Assembly (NCBI GenBank): GCA_900472785.1 | Contig: UCJH01000024.1 | Location: 129,449-193,448 of the forward strand | DNA: 64,000 nt | Direction of reading: 5' to 3' | Origin: Hyphomicrobiales bacterium | Lineage (GTDB): Bacteria; Pseudomonadota; Alphaproteobacteria; Rhizobiales; Rhizobiaceae | In this document: positions 1 through 8,483 of the stretch, one piece after another | How positions within the stretch are numbered: position 1 is the first letter of the stretch | How the letters are laid out: each line of letters opens with the position of its first letter | Program-made: the position numbers and the translations under genes | The notes under the pieces: generated by a model | The model's input: only the letters and a program-made list of their open reading frames with translations | Databases searched by the model: none | What the model was told of the DNA's origin: nothing

Positions 1-838
1 CGATGGACGTATAGTCCGGCCAGAACTGTACGAGCGCGATGCCGACAGCCAGCACAAGCCCGACCATTGATCCGACATAGGGAATGAAACTGATCAGGCC
101 GCTGAACAGGCCGATCAGCAGGCCGAAATTCAGCCCCACCAGCGACAGGCCGATCCCGTAGTAGAGGCCGAGAATGATGCAGAGCGATCCCTGGCCACGG
201 ACGAAACCGGCGATCGTCGTGTTCACGTCGCGCGCGATGGCGCGGACTGTCGCGAGTTGCGGCCGGGGGACCCAGCTGTCGACCTTGGCGACCATGCGGT
301 CCCAATCGAGAAGCAGATAGAAGGCAACCACCGGCGTGACGACGAACAGCGAGATGATGTCGAGCAGCGCCATGCCGGAATTCCACAATTGCTGGAACAG
401 CGTCGCCAGGAAGCCGGCGCCCTGCTCCAGCAGTTTTGCGGAATTCTCCTTGATCTGCCCCATCTGGCTGCTGATCCAGCCCGGAATGACCGAGGATTGC
501 GTGTCGCTCAGGAGTTCCTGCAGCTTGGTCACATAGCCCGGCATCTTCTGGATGAACTCCGCCGCCTGCCCGGCGATCAGCGGAATGACGATCATCAGCG
601 ACAGGGCAAAGACGAGGATGAAACCGATCAGGATGACGATGGTCGCCCAGAGCCGGCTGAGGCCCCAGCGCTCGAGCCGGTCGGCGACGGGATCGAGGAA
701 ATAGGCGAGCGCCATTCCGGCGATGAACGGCAACAGGATCGAGCTGAAGACGAGCAGGAAGATCACGAACACCGCCAGGAACAAAAGCCAGAACATGACC
801 TGTCTCCAAAGGCTTGCCGGATTGATCTGGATTGGCAT
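1..838 (-). CDS. AI-2E family transporter (PerM/UPF0118), 3' end outside the window
   Basis: Membrane protein of the AI-2E/PerM permease family, whose members export small molecules or act in ion/proton antiport; the substrate here cannot be told. About 279 codons are visible and the frame stays open to the window edge, so the C-terminus is missing. Hydrophobic segments lie near residues 14-40, 60-85 and 155-180, with a paired block from about 215 onward, the usual spread for this family. The start is the ATG at 838; an in-frame ATG at 796, followed by FWLLFLAVF, is an alternative. It is divergent from purM, as expected for an independent transcription unit. The family call comes from the topology and motifs such as LLPFIAGMALAYFLDPV. 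Confidence 0.85.
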   Translation of the reverse strand, partial: MPIQINPASLWRQVMFWLLFLAVFVIFLLVFSSILLPFIAGMALAYFLDPVADRLERWGLSRLWATIVILIGFILVFALSLMIVIPLIAGQAAEFIQKMPGYVTKLQELLSDTQSSVIPGWISSQMGQIKENSAKLLEQGAGFLATLFQQLWNSGMALLDIISLFVVTPVVAFYLLLDWDRMVAKVDSWVPRPQLATVRAIARDVNTTIAGFVRGQGSLCIILGLYYGIGLSLVGLNFGLLIGLFSGLISFIPYVGSMVGLVLAVGIALVQFWPDYTSI

Positions 839-1112
839 CGTCTGCTCCTTGCCGTCCCGTGGCCGCCGTCCGGCCACCGCTCGAACGACCTTGCCGGATG
901 GTCTTGTCTGAACGGAGATAGGATGTGCCCGCAAGACTGGTCAAGTCCGCAGCCTGCAGATGCCGTTCAAATCGCCCTGTCCCACGCCGGTCTGGCCGAA
1001 GAACAGCAGCAAAGCGGTGAAAAAGCGGCGATCCGGCCGGCAAGATGCTTGCACTTCCCCCCTCGTCATGCCAATCGCATCCGCAACGTGACGAGCCAGC
1101 GGAGAACGTGCG

Positions 1113-2195
1113 ATGAGCCAGTCGGGAAAGAACGGTCTGACCTACAGCGATGCGGGTGTGGACATCGATGCCGGCAATCTGCTGGTCGAGAAGATCAAGC
1201 CGCATGTGCGCTCGACCCGCCGCCCCGGCGCGGACGGTGAAATCGGCGGCTTTGGCGGCCTGTTCGACCTGAAGGCGGCCGGTTTTACCGATCCGGTCCT
1301 CGTCGCTGCCAATGACGGCGTCGGCACCAAATTGAAGATCGCCATCGATGCCAACAAGCACGACACGGTCGGCATCGACCTCGTCGCCATGTGCGTCAAC
1401 GATCTCGTCGTCCAGGGCGCCGAGCCGCTGTTCTTTCTCGACTACTTCGCCACCGGCAAGCTCGACCCTGACCAGGGCGCCGCGATCGTCGGCGGCATCG
1501 CTGCCGGTTGCCGCGAGGCGGGCTGCGCGCTGATCGGCGGCGAAACCGCCGAAATGCCGGGCATGTATGCCGGCGGCAACTATGACCTTGCCGGCTTTGC
1601 CGTCGGGGCGGCCGAACGCGGGCAGCTTCTGCCGGCCGGCGACATTGCCGAAGGCGACGTCATTCTCGGGCTCGCCTCCTCCGGCGTGCATTCCAACGGC
1701 TATTCGCTGGTGCGCAAGATCGTTTCGCTCTCGGGCCTCGCCTGGGACGCAGCCGCCCCGTTCGGCGAAGGCACCGGTTCAGCGACCCTGGCCGACGTCC
1801 TGATGACCCCGACGCGCATCTATGTAAAACCACTCTTGAAGGCGATCCGCGAGACGGGTGCGATCAAGGCGCTGGCGCATATCACCGGCGGCGGCTTCCC
1901 GGAAAACATTCCGCGGGTGCTCCCAAAACATCTGGCCGCCGAAATCGATCTCGACAGCATCAAGGCGCCGGCCGTGTTCTCCTGGCTTGCCAAGACCGGC
2001 GGCGTCGCGCCCAACGAGATGCTGCGCACCTTCAATTGCGGCGTCGGCATGATCGCCGTCGTTTCGGCTGCGGATGCCGAAAAGGTCACCGCCGCGCTTG
2101 AGGCCGAAGGCGAGACGATCTTCCCGCTCGGCCGCATGGTCGCTCGCGAAGACGGTGCCGCGGGCACCATCTACAAGGGCACGCTTGCTCTATGA
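1113..2195 (+). CDS. purM: Phosphoribosylformylglycinamidine cyclo-ligase (AIR synthetase)
   Basis: Cytosolic purine-biosynthesis enzyme that closes the imidazole ring of FGAM, using ATP, to give AIR. It is 360 residues, slightly longer than E. coli PurM. The N-terminal [13 protein letters not shown]-type segment, the nucleotide-binding ANDGVGTK motif near residue 70, and the GGETAEMPG and [10 protein letters not shown] motifs near residues 145 and 250 are diagnostic of the AIRS family. A purine-rich GGAGAA lies just upstream of the ATG. Its stop overlaps the purN start by 4 bp (ATGA), so the two are translationally coupled, the usual purMN arrangement. No defect is visible. Confidence 0.97.
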   Translation: MSQSGKNGLTYSDAGVDIDAGNLLVEKIKPHVRSTRRPGADGEIGGFGGLFDLKAAGFTDPVLVAANDGVGTKLKIAIDANKHDTVGIDLVAMCVNDLVVQGAEPLFFLDYFATGKLDPDQGAAIVGGIAAGCREAGCALIGGETAEMPGMYAGGNYDLAGFAVGAAERGQLLPAGDIAEGDVILGLASSGVHSNGYSLVRKIVSLSGLAWDAAAPFGEGTGSATLADVLMTPTRIYVKPLLKAIRETGAIKALAHITGGGFPENIPRVLPKHLAAEIDLDSIKAPAVFSWLAKTGGVAPNEMLRTFNCGVGMIAVVSAADAEKVTAALEAEGETIFPLGRMVAREDGAAGTIYKGTLAL

Positions 2196-2842
2196 CGGTT
2201 GCGCAGGCCAGGAAGCGCGTGGTCGCCTTCATTTCCGGCGGCGGCTCCAATATGCTGGCGCTGGCCAGAGCGACAAAGGCCGAGGAATACCCGGCCGAAA
2301 TCGTCGCTGTCATCTCGGACAAGGCAGATGCCGGCGGGCTTGCCAAGGCGCAGGCGCTGGGCATTCCGACGTTTGTCTTCCTGCGCAGGGACTATGAAAG
2401 CAAGGACGCCCATGAAACGGCCATCCTTGCCACACTCGACCAGCTTTCCCCCGACATTCTCTGCCTTGCAGGTTATATGCGCCTTTTGAGCGGCGCGTTC
2501 ATCAACCGCTACGAGGGCCGGATCCTCAACATCCACCCGTCCCTGCTGCCGCAATTTCCCGGCCTGCACACACATCAGCGGGCGATCGATGCCGGCGAGA
2601 AGACTGCCGGCTGTACCGTGCATTTCGTCACCGAGGGCATGGACGAAGGCCCGGTCGTGCTGCAGGGCACCGTGCCGGTGCTGACCGACGATACCGCCGA
2701 AACGCTCGCCGCCCGGGTGCTTCGCGTCGAGCACCTGCTCTATCCGCAGGCATTGCTGCAGGTCGCCAACGGCAACGTGCGGATGGAACACGGCAAGACG
2801 GTTCGCGTGCCGGCCGGCACTTCCAAAAACAGCACACTCTAA
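2192..2842 (+). CDS. purN: Phosphoribosylglycinamide formyltransferase
   Basis: Transfers a formyl group from 10-formyl-THF to GAR in purine synthesis. The 216-residue protein has the N-terminal [12 protein letters not shown] phosphate loop, the LAGYMRLL and [21 protein letters not shown] segments holding the catalytic Asn-His pair, and the downstream [13 protein letters not shown] block with the conserved Asp. Its length is normal for PurN. It overlaps purM by 4 bp and is the last gene of the operon; the next gene starts 117 bp later with its own weak ribosome site. Confidence 0.97.
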   Translation: MTVAQARKRVVAFISGGGSNMLALARATKAEEYPAEIVAVISDKADAGGLAKAQALGIPTFVFLRRDYESKDAHETAILATLDQLSPDILCLAGYMRLLSGAFINRYEGRILNIHPSLLPQFPGLHTHQRAIDAGEKTAGCTVHFVTEGMDEGPVVLQGTVPVLTDDTAETLAARVLRVEHLLYPQALLQVANGNVRMEHGKTVRVPAGTSKNSTL

Positions 2843-2959
2843 AGTGGCGAAAACATTTCGACAAACGCCGAAAATACACTGAAAATTTACCATACCCGCA
2901 GAAAATGATGAGGCATTTCATCTCCGGCACAGTTGCGTGCCCGTCTTCGGGAATTGGTC

Positions 2960-3907
2960 ATGAAGCTTCTCTCCAGCCTTGTCGCCGGCGCTGCGATCGC
3001 CTGCACCACCACGGCGCAGGCCGGTGATTTTTACAGCCCCGTGACCGAGGGGCCGGTATCGATGACCTTCGATGTCGGCCTTGCCAACATCTATGCCGAG
3101 GAAAGTGTCTTCGAAGGCAGCACCACGGTCAGCCGGCTTGATTGGGAAGCCAAGGGCGTTACTTTGTTGCGCGGCTCGCTCAGCATCGAGGTCGCCCGCG
3201 ACTGGTCGGTTCGTGCCGAAGGCAAGACCGGCATGGACGGCGATGGCCACATGACCGACCGAGACTGGCTCGCCCCCTATACCACCGCCCTGACGGATGA
3301 TGGCTGGAGCCACCGCTCCGATCACGACGACACGCACCTGGACCACTATTTCAGCGGCAGCCTGGAAGTGAACCGCACGTTGATCAACGACAACGGCCGC
3401 TTTGTCAGCGCTGGCCTTGGTGGCCGCTACAGCGACGTCCAGTGGAGTGCCTATGGCGGTTCCTACATCTATAGCGTCAACGGCGTGCGCGATACGACCG
3501 GCAACTTCGCCGATGGCCTCAAGGGGGTTACCTATCGCCAGAAGATGCCAGCCGCCTATGCCAATATCCGCGGATCCCAGACAATGGGAGACTGGACGTT
3601 GTCGGGCGGGCTGGAAGCCGGCGCCCTCATCCGCGCAGAGGCACCGGACGACCACTGGCTTCGCTCGCTGCGCTTCACCGACAGCTTCGATCTTGCCGCC
3701 GTCTACGGCGCCAATGCCGGTATCGCCTATAACCTGACGCGGAACATCTCCCTCTATGCCAACGGCGCCTTCGAAATGACGGATTTCGGCACCGGCGACA
3801 CCCATGTCCGCAGCACCACGACCGGCGCGACAGCCGTTTACGAGGACGCCGCCGGCGCAAAATTCTCGATGGCTTCCGTCAGTCTTGGCCTCAAGGGGAA
3901 ATTTTAG
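2960..3907 (+). CDS. Exported beta-barrel-like outer membrane protein of unknown function
   Basis: Predicted 315-residue secreted protein. The ATG at 2960 is preferred to the TTG at 2933 because it begins a clean signal peptide (MKLLSSLVAGAAIACTTTAQA, cleavage after AQA). The mature part alternates polar and hydrophobic residues, is rich in Gly, Tyr and Asp, and ends in SLGLKGKF; a terminal aromatic residue is typical of outer-membrane beta-barrels recognised by the BAM complex. The pattern recalls autotransporter-type barrels or YtfJ/OmpA-like porins, but I do not recognise the family. It follows purN but is separated by 117 bp and is probably transcribed independently. Confidence 0.7.
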   Translation: MKLLSSLVAGAAIACTTTAQAGDFYSPVTEGPVSMTFDVGLANIYAEESVFEGSTTVSRLDWEAKGVTLLRGSLSIEVARDWSVRAEGKTGMDGDGHMTDRDWLAPYTTALTDDGWSHRSDHDDTHLDHYFSGSLEVNRTLINDNGRFVSAGLGGRYSDVQWSAYGGSYIYSVNGVRDTTGNFADGLKGVTYRQKMPAAYANIRGSQTMGDWTLSGGLEAGALIRAEAPDDHWLRSLRFTDSFDLAAVYGANAGIAYNLTRNISLYANGAFEMTDFGTGDTHVRSTTTGATAVYEDAAGAKFSMASVSLGLKGKF

Positions 3908-4044
3908 GCAGCCAACCAATCGCTGCCCATCGACCCTTGGTCAAGGGGTCGATCAAGTCTGACCAAGTTCCTACTTTTGGGGCGCACGGTTATGACCGGA
4001 CCTGAGAGGCACAGGTGACAATCGAAGTCAAAGTCGAGGCCGGA

Positions 4045-4260
4045 TTAGACGCGACCCACCTTGCGCTTGCCCTGGTAGAGAATGCGACCCTGTTGACCTT
4101 GGAAAAAAACTTCATGCGGCTGCAGTTGCCGCTGGCTTGACGTTATTTCGCTAGGAACACCCGATTCAGCATCGCCGATTGCGGCAACATGATCGCCTGG
4201 CGTCGCAGATCGCACCGGTTCGATCATCGCCGTGGCGTCGGCGAGTAAGACCTTCAGCAC
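4045..4260 (-). pseudogene. Decayed fragment matching the 3' end of the downstream Nudix gene
   Basis: DNA at about 4160-4265 aligns, in the same orientation, with 4931-5040, the last part of the intact Nudix gene. Shared blocks include TTCAGCATCGCC, CATGATCG and CGGCGAG. Translated on the minus strand it begins MLKVLLADATAMI, matching VLEVPLAEAMAMI of NudK, then loses the frame. The remaining reading frame is 71 codons with no recognisable product. The fragment and the intact gene flank the SUKH-like gene, so the copy probably arose when that gene was inserted next to, or into, a duplicated Nudix 3' end. The rest of 3908-4380 holds no gene I can support. Confidence 0.6.
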
Positions 4261-4380
4261 ATCGTGTCCGTGTAGGCGCCGCAGCTTTCCGCTTCAGAGC
4301 AGAGATGACGGAATAGACGTTTATAATCCGATGCACGGCTGCCGAAGAATCGGCGGCCCTGAGAATAGCTGTTGTGGTCG

Positions 4381-4860
4381 TTATTCTCCGTCCTGGATCT
4401 CGACATCGTATGTCAAGCTTCTTGCGACAAAGGTGAAGAAATCCTCGGAATCAATTTCGAATGTCGGCCCAGCCATATCCAGGCAGAAAACGCTCTCGCC
4501 GAGCGAGGGGCAAAGGCAATATCGCCAAGAGGCACCGCTGTCTGCAACGATCAGGGCATCGGCAGGAATAGGACTGCGTTCGGGTTCCCTGCTCGAAAAC
4601 AGTTTGGTCAGTTGTCTGTAAGATTGTCCGTTGTACAATTGAAATGAGGGGTGCTTCTCAACCAAGGATGCAGGCTCCGGCTCATAGACATAAGGTCCAC
4701 GATTTATTTCGCCCGTACCGACCTTGCGAAGAAATTCGAGATATTGTTGAGAGATACTGGGGTAGCGACTGAAAATTGCCTCAACAACACTGTCCGATAC
4801 CGGTTTTAGCGCCGACATGTTACCTTCACGGTCGAGTTCCAACAGTTGAGCGATATTCAA
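4381..4860 (-). CDS. SMI1/KNR4 (SUKH)-like protein, possible orphan immunity protein
   Basis: A 159-residue cytosolic protein. The segment YPSISQQYLEFLRKVGTGEI and the following aromatic/acidic stretch (YVYEPEPASL) resemble the SUKH superfamily, which supplies immunity proteins against contact-dependent and polymorphic toxins; the C-terminal half (DSGASWRYCLCP...FEIDSEDFFTFVARSL) fits the same fold. It starts with TTG at 4860 behind an AGAGGGA ribosome site; an ATG at 4818 is the alternative. AT-richer than its neighbours, and flanked by the Nudix gene and a decayed copy of its 3' end, so it was probably acquired. No toxin gene is adjacent. The family call is by resemblance only. Confidence 0.6.
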   Translation of the reverse strand: MNIAQLLELDREGNMSALKPVSDSVVEAIFSRYPSISQQYLEFLRKVGTGEINRGPYVYEPEPASLVEKHPSFQLYNGQSYRQLTKLFSSREPERSPIPADALIVADSGASWRYCLCPSLGESVFCLDMAGPTFEIDSEDFFTFVARSLTYDVEIQDGE

Positions 4861-4909
4861 AAGTATAAATCCCTCTTTTCTGACGTCGGATCAAAGTCGA
4901 CGTTCCTAT

Positions 4910-5509
4910 TTATCCTGCGCAAAGCGTCTCCCGGTTCAGCATCGCCCATTGCAGCAGCATGATCGTCTTGCCGTCGCAGATTGCGCCGGTTTTGATCATG
5001 GCCATCGCCTCGGCGAGCGGAACCTCCAGCACCTCGATGTCCTCATCCTCGTGGGCCGCACCGCCGCCCTCCTCTACGCGCTGCGTCGCATCGATGACGG
5101 CGGCGAAGAAGTGGATGGTCTCGGTAACCGCGCCGGGCGACATGAAGGCCTGGAACAGCGGCTGAACCTCCGTCACCAGGTAACCCGTCTCCTCCATCAC
5201 CTCGCGGCGGATGGCTTCGGCCGGATGATCGCCGTCCAGCAGGCCGGCGGGCGTTTCCAGAAGCCAGCCGGAGTGGCCGTTCAGATGCACCGGCATGCGG
5301 AACTGGCGCACGAGAATGACGCTGTCGCGCTTCGGATCATAAAGCAGGATGGTGGCGCCATTGCCGCGGTCGTAGACCTCGCGCTTCAGCTTCTTCGTCG
5401 CCCCGTTCGAGCCGGTGTAATTGAAGGTGATATTGCGCAGGTGGTACCAGTTTTTCGAAAGGGTCTCGTCCTTGAGGATCTCGACCTTCGCATCCTTGAA
5501 TTTTGCCAT
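4910..5509 (-). CDS. Nudix hydrolase, GDP-mannose pyrophosphatase-like (NudK-type)
   Basis: A 199-residue Nudix enzyme of the ADP-ribose/GDP-mannose pyrophosphatase group. N-terminal strands KVEILKDETLSKNWYHLRNITF and the RQFRMPV motif are typical of NudK. The Nudix box runs from G110-like LLDGDH through REVMEETGYL: the REUxEExGU metal-binding core is intact, but the Glu expected at position 7 of the box is His (LLDGDHPAEA). The ATG at 5509 lies 2 bp after the stop of the oxidoreductase gene, so the two form one operon. Its 3' end was duplicated and survives as debris at about 4160-4265. Confidence 0.85.
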   Translation of the reverse strand: MAKFKDAKVEILKDETLSKNWYHLRNITFNYTGSNGATKKLKREVYDRGNGATILLYDPKRDSVILVRQFRMPVHLNGHSGWLLETPAGLLDGDHPAEAIRREVMEETGYLVTEVQPLFQAFMSPGAVTETIHFFAAVIDATQRVEEGGGAAHEDEDIEVLEVPLAEAMAMIKTGAICDGKTIMLLQWAMLNRETLCAG

Positions 5510-5511
5510 TC

Positions 5512-7626
5512 TCAATCCCTGCGCAGCCAGACGCGGTTGTCGTGAAATGCAGCCCCGCCATAGGGGGCCACGGCATCGGCGCCGGTGAGCACGTTGATGC
5601 CCTCGCCGTCGAGATGCGCATCGTTGGGCCATAGCCCTTCGGCGATGACCACGCCGCGCCGCGTGCCGCCACCGATCGTCGCGTGCAGGCGGATCGCGCC
5701 GCGTGTGTTGCCGATCCGCACGACGTCGCCTTCGGCAATCCCGAGTTCGACTGCGTCTTGCGCATGCAGCATCAGTTGCGGCCTGCCTTCCTTCGTCACC
5801 GACGAAGGCGTTTCCGCAAACGTCGAATTGAGAAACGAGCGAGCCGGCGACGTCGCCAGCCGGAAGGGGTGATCCGCGTCCGCGATCTCGATCAGATCGA
5901 CATGGTCGGGAAACTCAGGCAGATCGCCATAGGGTCCCTGTGCACCCATCGATTTCGGCGGACGGTTCGGTGCCGGCGTGCCGGTCCAGTCGGCCTTGAA
6001 GCGGAATTTACCGTCCGGATGGCCGAAGCCATGGACGAAATGCGCGGTCTCAAAGTCCGGCTGCACGTCCAGCCACTTGTCCTGTTTCAGCGCCTCGTAG
6101 CCGACGCCGTAATGGACGAGGATATGGTCGATATGCTCGCGCTCGCTGAGCCCGAAACCCGGCCGGTCGGCGACGCCGAGGCGCCTGGCCAGTTCCTCGA
6201 TGACGAAAAGATTGCTGCGCACGGTCGCTGGCGGCTCCACGACCTTGGGGCCGAGCAGGATGTGCTGGTGACCGCCGCCCCGATAGAGATCGTCATGCTC
6301 GAGGAACATGGTCGCCGGCAGCACGATGTCGGCAAGCTTGGCGGTGTCCGTCATGAAATGCTCGTGCACAGCGACAAACAGGTCGTCGCGCAGAAAACCC
6401 TGCTTCACCAGCCGTTGTTCGGGCGTGACGTTCACCGGATTGGTGTTCTGGATCAGCATTGCCGTCACCGGGCCGCGATGCCGCAAGGCCTCGGCGTCGC
6501 CGGTCAGCACCCGGCCGATCTGCGACTGGTCGAGCATGCGGATATCCGGATCGAGCATCGCCGTGCCCACCAGCTCGCGCTTGTCGAACCGGAAGATATC
6601 GTTGTTGGAATGGAAGGCGCCGCCGCCCTCGTGTTTCCAGCTGCCGAGCACGGTGGGGATCGAAGCGGCGGCGTGGATGGCAACCGCGCCGTTTCGCTGG
6701 CGGGTGAAACCGTAGCCGAGGCGAAAGTATGTCTTCGGCGTGGTGCCGACGAGCTTTGCGAAGGCTTCGATTTCCGCAACCGGCAGGCCGGTGATGGCGG
6801 AAGCCCAATCGGGCCCGCGAGTGCTCAGATGCGCTTCGAGCCCCGCTGGATCGTCGGCGTACTGTGCCATATAGGCCCGGTCGGCATAGCCGTCGCGGAA
6901 GGCGATGTGCATGACCGCGCAGGCAAGGGCCGCGTCCGTTCCGGGCTTCAGGATCAGGCCCATGTCGGCCTGCCTGATCGTCGGGTTGTCGTAGATGTCG
7001 ATAACGACAATCTTCGCCCCGCGCTCCTTGCGCGCCTTGACCGCATGGGTCATGACGTTGACTTGGGTGGAAACCGCATTGGTGCCCCAGATCACCACGC
7101 AATCCGATTTCGCCATTTCGCGCGGATCGGGACCGCGCAAGGCCCCCGTGGCCATGGTCATGCCGGTCCAGGCCATGTTGGTGCAGATCGAGCCGAAGAA
7201 ACCGGAATAGCGCTTGGCGTGCCTAAGCCGCTCGATCGAATCGCGCTGCACCTGCCCCATCGTGCCGGCATAGAAATAAGGCCAGACTGCTTCCGAGCCA
7301 TGTTGCTGCTCGGCCTTCACGAAAGCATCGGCGATCTCGTCGAGCGCCGCTTCCCAGGAAACCTCCTGAAAACCGCCCTCGCCTTTCGTACCCTTGCGCC
7401 GCTGCGGCACCATCAGCCGGGCCGGGTGATAGATCCGCTCGGAATAGCGCGCCACCTTGGCGCAGATGACGCCGGCCGTATAGGTATTCGCGCTCGCGCC
7501 GCGCACCCGGCCGATCCGCCCGTCCGGATTGACATCGACCTCCAGCGCACAGGCGGAGGGACAGTCATGCGGACAGACCGTATGACCAACGGTTTTTTCT
7601 GCTAGGATCGGGGTCGCAACATTCAT
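5512..7626 (-). CDS. Molybdopterin-dependent oxidoreductase (DMSO reductase superfamily)
   Basis: Large catalytic subunit of about 704 residues. The N-terminus carries CPHDCPSAC and a fourth Cys in GVICAKV, a [4Fe-4S] site, followed by MGD-binding domains (WGTNAVSTQ, KPGTDAALACAVMH, GYGFTRQRNG) and a C-terminal beta-barrel domain (ATSPARSFLNSTF, EGDVVRIGNTRG). No twin-arginine signal is seen, so the enzyme is probably cytoplasmic. The substrate is not evident; nearest style is the formate dehydrogenase/anaerobic dehydrogenase group. Start is ATG 7626, with an in-frame ATG at 7644 possible. Together with moaD/moaE further on, the chromosome clearly makes molybdenum cofactor. Translation runs directly into the Nudix gene. 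Confidence 0.9.
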   Translation of the reverse strand: MNVATPILAEKTVGHTVCPHDCPSACALEVDVNPDGRIGRVRGASANTYTAGVICAKVARYSERIYHPARLMVPQRRKGTKGEGGFQEVSWEAALDEIADAFVKAEQQHGSEAVWPYFYAGTMGQVQRDSIERLRHAKRYSGFFGSICTNMAWTGMTMATGALRGPDPREMAKSDCVVIWGTNAVSTQVNVMTHAVKARKERGAKIVVIDIYDNPTIRQADMGLILKPGTDAALACAVMHIAFRDGYADRAYMAQYADDPAGLEAHLSTRGPDWASAITGLPVAEIEAFAKLVGTTPKTYFRLGYGFTRQRNGAVAIHAAASIPTVLGSWKHEGGGAFHSNNDIFRFDKRELVGTAMLDPDIRMLDQSQIGRVLTGDAEALRHRGPVTAMLIQNTNPVNVTPEQRLVKQGFLRDDLFVAVHEHFMTDTAKLADIVLPATMFLEHDDLYRGGGHQHILLGPKVVEPPATVRSNLFVIEELARRLGVADRPGFGLSEREHIDHILVHYGVGYEALKQDKWLDVQPDFETAHFVHGFGHPDGKFRFKADWTGTPAPNRPPKSMGAQGPYGDLPEFPDHVDLIEIADADHPFRLATSPARSFLNSTFAETPSSVTKEGRPQLMLHAQDAVELGIAEGDVVRIGNTRGAIRLHATIGGGTRRGVVIAEGLWPNDAHLDGEGINVLTGADAVAPYGGAAFHDNRVWLRRD

Positions 7627-7764
7627 GGCTTTTCTATATTGCATCGCGAAAGCCTCTCAAAGAGCTCGACCCGCTCGGAATTGATTTTTATTGAATCAAA
7701 CTCCTTGTTTGATCGATCGGGAATGAAGCTGGATGGCTTTAGCGGAATAATATAAACTGGCGCT

Positions 7765-8061
7765 ATGAACAGAACTGATGCCCTTTTCAAACTGGAGCAT
7801 TGCGCCACTGCCGTGAAGGGCATGGGTGTGACGGCGCTTTATCTGTTTGGCTCGATGGCGCGCGACGAAGCCGGGCCATCAAGTGATCTCGACTTGTTTA
7901 TCGACTACGATCCTGCCAAACGGTTCTCACTGCTCGATTTGGTGGGAATAAAACAGTTTCTGGAAGAAGAGCTGTCCATGGAGGTGGACATTGCGACCCG
8001 CAATAGCCTCCATCCCCTGCTTCGAGCAGAAATCGAACACTCCGCCGTCCGGATTTTCTGA
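7765..8061 (+). CDS. MntA-type nucleotidyltransferase antitoxin
   Basis: A 98-residue minimal nucleotidyltransferase. The catalytic signature GSMAR followed by SSDLDLFIDYD (GSx10DxD) lies at about residues 29-50. In MNT-HEPN pairs this protein modifies (AMPylates) a Tyr of the partner toxin and neutralises it. Its TGA overlaps the ATG of the HEPN gene by one base (TGATG), which fixes the pair as one operon. GC is lower than the surrounding housekeeping genes. The third carboxylate of the family is probably the Asp in MEVDIATR. Confidence 0.9.
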   Translation: MNRTDALFKLEHCATAVKGMGVTALYLFGSMARDEAGPSSDLDLFIDYDPAKRFSLLDLVGIKQFLEEELSMEVDIATRNSLHPLLRAEIEHSAVRIF

Positions 8062-8420
8062 TGGCAGACCGTAAAGTCCGGCCGGTCCTGGCCGAAATTC
8101 TGGAAGCCATAGAGGGCATCGAAACACACACCGCCGGAAAATCGCTGGAAAATTTCGAAAGAGATTGGCTTTTGCGCCTTGGAATCCAGCGAGCATTGGA
8201 AATCGTCTCGGAAGCTTGCCGCCACATTCCGGATGAGTTGCTGAACTTAGCTCCAGAAGTTCCTTGGAAAAAAATCCGTGGCATCGGCAACATCCTTCGC
8301 CATGAGTATCATAAAATCGCGGATGACATCATTTGGGTGGTTGTCACCGAAAACATCTCCCCGCTCAAATCTGCTATCGAACGCATTCAACAACATGTAG
8401 GCGACGAAAGTCCGTCTTAA
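8061..8420 (+). CDS. HepT-type HEPN (DUF86) toxin
   Basis: A 119-residue all-helical HEPN protein of the DUF86/HepT family, an RNA-targeting toxin when not modified by MntA. The motif region reads WKKIRGIGNILRHEYHKI: RHEYH supplies the catalytic His and the Tyr that the partner modifies. The usual R-N pair before it (RNxxxH) is replaced here by GN, with Arg at two flanking positions, a variant I associate with some alphaproteobacterial DUF86 proteins. It is coupled to the nucleotidyltransferase and ends 63 bp before rlmJ. Confidence 0.88.
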   Translation: MADRKVRPVLAEILEAIEGIETHTAGKSLENFERDWLLRLGIQRALEIVSEACRHIPDELLNLAPEVPWKKIRGIGNILRHEYHKIADDIIWVVVTENISPLKSAIERIQQHVGDESPS

Positions 8421-8483
8421 ATGCGACGAGGCGGCATCTCGTCATTCTTCATCAGAAATTTAAAGACCACTTCAGGAACGCAA

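Noticed and set aside
257-1240. Plus-strand frame at the left edge
   Set aside because: Antisense to the transporter and running into purM; the translation is charge-rich without family features.
5683-7605. Long plus-strand open frame opposite the molybdopterin oxidoreductase
   Set aside because: It is the complement of a high-GC gene; its translation has no domain and is rich in Arg/His/Gly. The minus-strand protein has clear motifs.
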